Part shown: positions 62,539 through 64,000 of the stretch, one piece after another | How the letters are laid out: each line of letters starts with the position of its first letter | How positions within the stretch are numbered: the first letter of the stretch is position 1 | The notes under the pieces: model-generated | Databases searched by the model: none | What the model was told of the DNA's origin: nothing | Seen by the model: the letters and a program-made list of their open reading frames with translations, nothing else | Program-made: the position numbers and the translations under genes | NCBI GenBank assembly: GCA_028284865.1 | Contig: JANQQV010000015.1 | Location: 1-64,000 of the forward strand | Length of the DNA: 64,000 nucleotides | Direction of reading: 5' to 3' | From: Rhodothermales bacterium | GTDB taxonomy: Bacteria > Bacteroidota > Rhodothermia > Rhodothermales > UBA10348

Positions 62539-63486
62539 CCCCGCGCAGGCGGCCAGTGCGGCGTCCAAATCTTGAGTAGGCGTTAGCGTGTCGAATGCCA
62601 GCCGATACTTGCCAGCTGCGATGACATCGACGCCCGACTGCGCAACGGCCACATAGGCCTGCGTATCGCCCTTATCGCCTATCTGACGTTCCAGGGCTCC
62701 CTGAGCGCCGGCGGAGCTAGCAATCCCGAACTCTTCCAACGTGGCCCAGAACGCCATCTCAGGTGTGTCGAGTACGCCGGTCCAGGCTACGATCTGATCG
62801 CGCGGCACACCGGCCGCGTCCAGCTCCGTCAGTTCTTCTTCGCTCGTGATCTGGATGGAGAAACTCAGACCGGGCTCAACCCCCAACGCTGTGACAGCAT
62901 CCTCAATCTGGTAGGCGATGATCAGCGCCGAATCAACCGCATCGGCGTCGACGACCGCCTGAGCGACTTTCGCGTAATCGACCCCACGCTTAATGTCCAA
63001 CTGGACGATGGCGCGATCCTTCGACCAGAGCAGCACCTCTTCCAGCGTCGGAATAGAGAACGATGTCACTGCCCCACCTTCGTCTTTCAATCGCACGTCT
63101 GCCAACTCGGCCAGCGAGAAGTCAGCCAGATTGCCCTCACCGGTCGTGGTGCGCTCGAGGGTGTCGTCGTGCAACAGGATCAGGTGACCATCTGCCGTCT
63201 CGCGAACATCCATTTCGAGGAGCATCGGGCCGTATGCCACGGCCTCCTGCATCGATTCGAGGGCGTTCTCGGGGAATCCGGTGTGTTTACCTCCACGATG
63301 CGCACTGATCAACGTTGCGCCCTCATCAGCCAGACATGCGATGTACTCAGCTGGAGAATTTGCCGGGTCCAACGGCGGCGTGACAGCAGCTTCTTCCGCC
63401 GGCGAACAGCCCGCGGCGAAGATGAGTGCGAAGAAAACAGTGCTGGCCGCTGAAGCGACCGACCTGGAAAACCGGAAAGTAGACAT
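62533..63486 (-). CDS. Glycerophosphodiester phosphodiesterase lipoprotein, 317 aa
   Basis: ATG 63486 opens a lipoprotein signal (ASTVFFALIFAAGCSPAEE). The GDPD/TIM-barrel motif is intact: LISAHRGGKHTGFPENALESM, EMDVRETADGHLILLHDDTLERTTTG, and VQLDIKRG. It hydrolyses glycerophosphodiesters to glycerol-3-phosphate and an alcohol at the cell surface. The frame is open upstream to 63606 without signal. A 7-bp hairpin (63494-63522) lies just upstream of the start. Confidence 0.9.
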   Translation of the reverse strand: MSTFRFSRSVASAASTVFFALIFAAGCSPAEEAAVTPPLDPANSPAEYIACLADEGATLISAHRGGKHTGFPENALESMQEAVAYGPMLLEMDVRETADGHLILLHDDTLERTTTGEGNLADFSLAELADVRLKDEGGAVTSFSIPTLEEVLLWSKDRAIVQLDIKRGVDYAKVAQAVVDADAVDSALIIAYQIEDAVTALGVEPGLSFSIQITSEEELTELDAAGVPRDQIVAWTGVLDTPEMAFWATLEEFGIASSAGAQGALERQIGDKGDTQAYVAVAQSGVDVIAAGKYRLAFDTLTPTQDLDAALAACAGK

Positions 63487-63493
63487 GGAATAG

Positions 63494-63522
63494 AGGTGCT
63501 GACTTCGGGAGGGAAAGCACCT
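63494..63522. repeat. Hairpin just upstream of the GDPD start
   Basis: AGGTGCT (63494-63500) pairs with AGCACCT (63516-63522) around a 15-nt loop. On the minus strand it sits seven bases from the GDPD ATG and would cover the ribosome binding region. A possible translational control element or chance. Confidence 0.35.
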
Positions 63523-63695
63523 ACTCAATTCGCATCGTGATGGTTCGCGTTGTCCATCATGGATCGGGAGCAGGAATGTGACAATCACGATCTGTAGCGG
63601 GCCCATTCCTACTGGTAATACTGTTTTCCAAAAGTGAGCGTAGGGAAAGGCCTACAGACTGCAGAATCAACCAGATCCAACAACGAATGGCAATT

Positions 63696-64000
63696 CTATG
63701 CCGCAGAACGCTGCAGCCCGCTTGGGGCGCCAATATGAATGAATCCAGCCCAGTAATATGGATTTGCAATCGGGCCTCCCATCTCAAGCAGATCCAGTTT
63801 GGCTTGGCGAAGCGCCTGGTCTGCAGGGATGCCACTGGTCATGTGGACATAAAACAATCTCATGAGTATTTGAGCTGCAACGTCGTCGCTGGGCCACAGC
63901 GATGCTACAACACTTTTGCTGCCAGCATAGATGAAGCTCTTGGCCAAACCTGCAATTTCCGTTCCCGGTCCCTTTTCAAACGCCGAATCGCAAGAGCTCA
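63696..64000 (-). CDS. CHAT domain protein, C-terminal end (partial)
   Basis: Runs off the right end of the window; the N-terminus is missing. The visible part contains SSCDSAFEKGPGTEIAGLAKSF, which aligns with the LSACxT catalytic Cys motif of CHAT (caspase-like) peptidase domains, followed by IYAGSKSVVASLWPSDD, a standard CHAT C-terminal signature. It usually follows TPR repeats in large proteins. The preceding 208 bp to the GDPD gene have no other gene. Confidence 0.85.
   Translation of the reverse strand, partial: SSCDSAFEKGPGTEIAGLAKSFIYAGSKSVVASLWPSDDVAAQILMRLFYVHMTSGIPADQALRQAKLDLLEMGGPIANPYYWAGFIHIGAPSGLQRSAA

Noticed and set aside
1-64000. tRNA, rRNA, CRISPR arrays, insertion sequences, prophage genes
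   Set aside because: No tRNA-like cloverleaf with a T-loop in any gap, no repeated spacer units, no transposase or integrase reading frame.

Overview
The window is a stretch of chromosome from what looks like a marine or halotolerant member of the Bacteroidota side-branch around Rhodothermia/Balneolia. The evidence is family content, not a database match: a type IX secretion plug-type lipoprotein, a DUF3078 outer-membrane protein, DUF4105, DUF4783 and DUF4342 proteins, two DUF5117/DUF4953-type zinc metalloproteases, a 57-residue histone H1-like protein, TIGR02757, and a 'MGQQQ' pilin-like family. Base composition is moderately GC-rich. Coding density is high, genes are often spaced by 0-20 bp or overlap by 4 bp, and no tRNA, rRNA, CRISPR array or insertion sequence was recognised.

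Layout. 0-10.5 kb: small hypothetical, ABC-F ATPase, metalloprotease lipoprotein, DUF4105 membrane protein, endonuclease III with an unusual C-terminal extension, phosphoglycerate mutase (gpmI), signal peptide peptidase A. 10.5-18.8 kb: DUF2231 protein, an Arg/Ser/Asn/Asp-repeat exported protein, the heat-shock cluster hrcA-grpE-dnaJ (no dnaK here) followed by a flavin reductase, TIGR02757, threonine dehydratase, DUF4342. 18.8-24.5 kb: a compact pilus/secretion-like island with two pilin-like genes, an inner-membrane platform protein (GspF/PilC class) and a large GspE/PilB-class ATPase. 24.5-29.6 kb: surface-sugar genes (WbpE-like aminotransferase, left-handed beta-helix acyltransferase, sugar nucleotidyltransferase), a TPR lipoprotein-like exported protein and a LOG-family protein. 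29.6-41 kb: mutS2, DUF4783 protein, a 1375-residue NtrY-like sensor kinase, TenA, TrkA, TrkH, a small hypothetical. 41-49 kb: HhH-GPD protein and cysS, then divergently a Spy-like protein, ECF sigma factor, two membrane-anchored proteins and a MacAB-like efflux module. 49-55 kb: dnaE, M23 lipoprotein, yidD and moaB, with 4-nt overlaps between the last three. 55-64 kb: histone H1-like gene, DUF3078 protein, T9SS plug protein, second metalloprotease paralogue, OsmC protein, MFS transporter, glycerophosphodiesterase, and the C-terminal end of a CHAT-domain protein running off the window.

Working together. The clearest functional units are (i) the pilin-like/F/E island, which has an assembly ATPase and platform but no prepilin peptidase, retraction ATPase or secretin in view; (ii) the ECF-sigma module followed by MacAB, preceded by a GGGAAT-N16-CGTCTA sequence that looks like an ECF promoter, suggesting an envelope-stress or toxic-compound response; (iii) the TrkA/TrkH potassium uptake pair; and (iv) the heat-shock cluster. 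The most unusual features are the pilin-like island with its duplicated domains and the zinc-ribbon-like tail on endonuclease III. No clearly new defence or biosynthetic system was seen.
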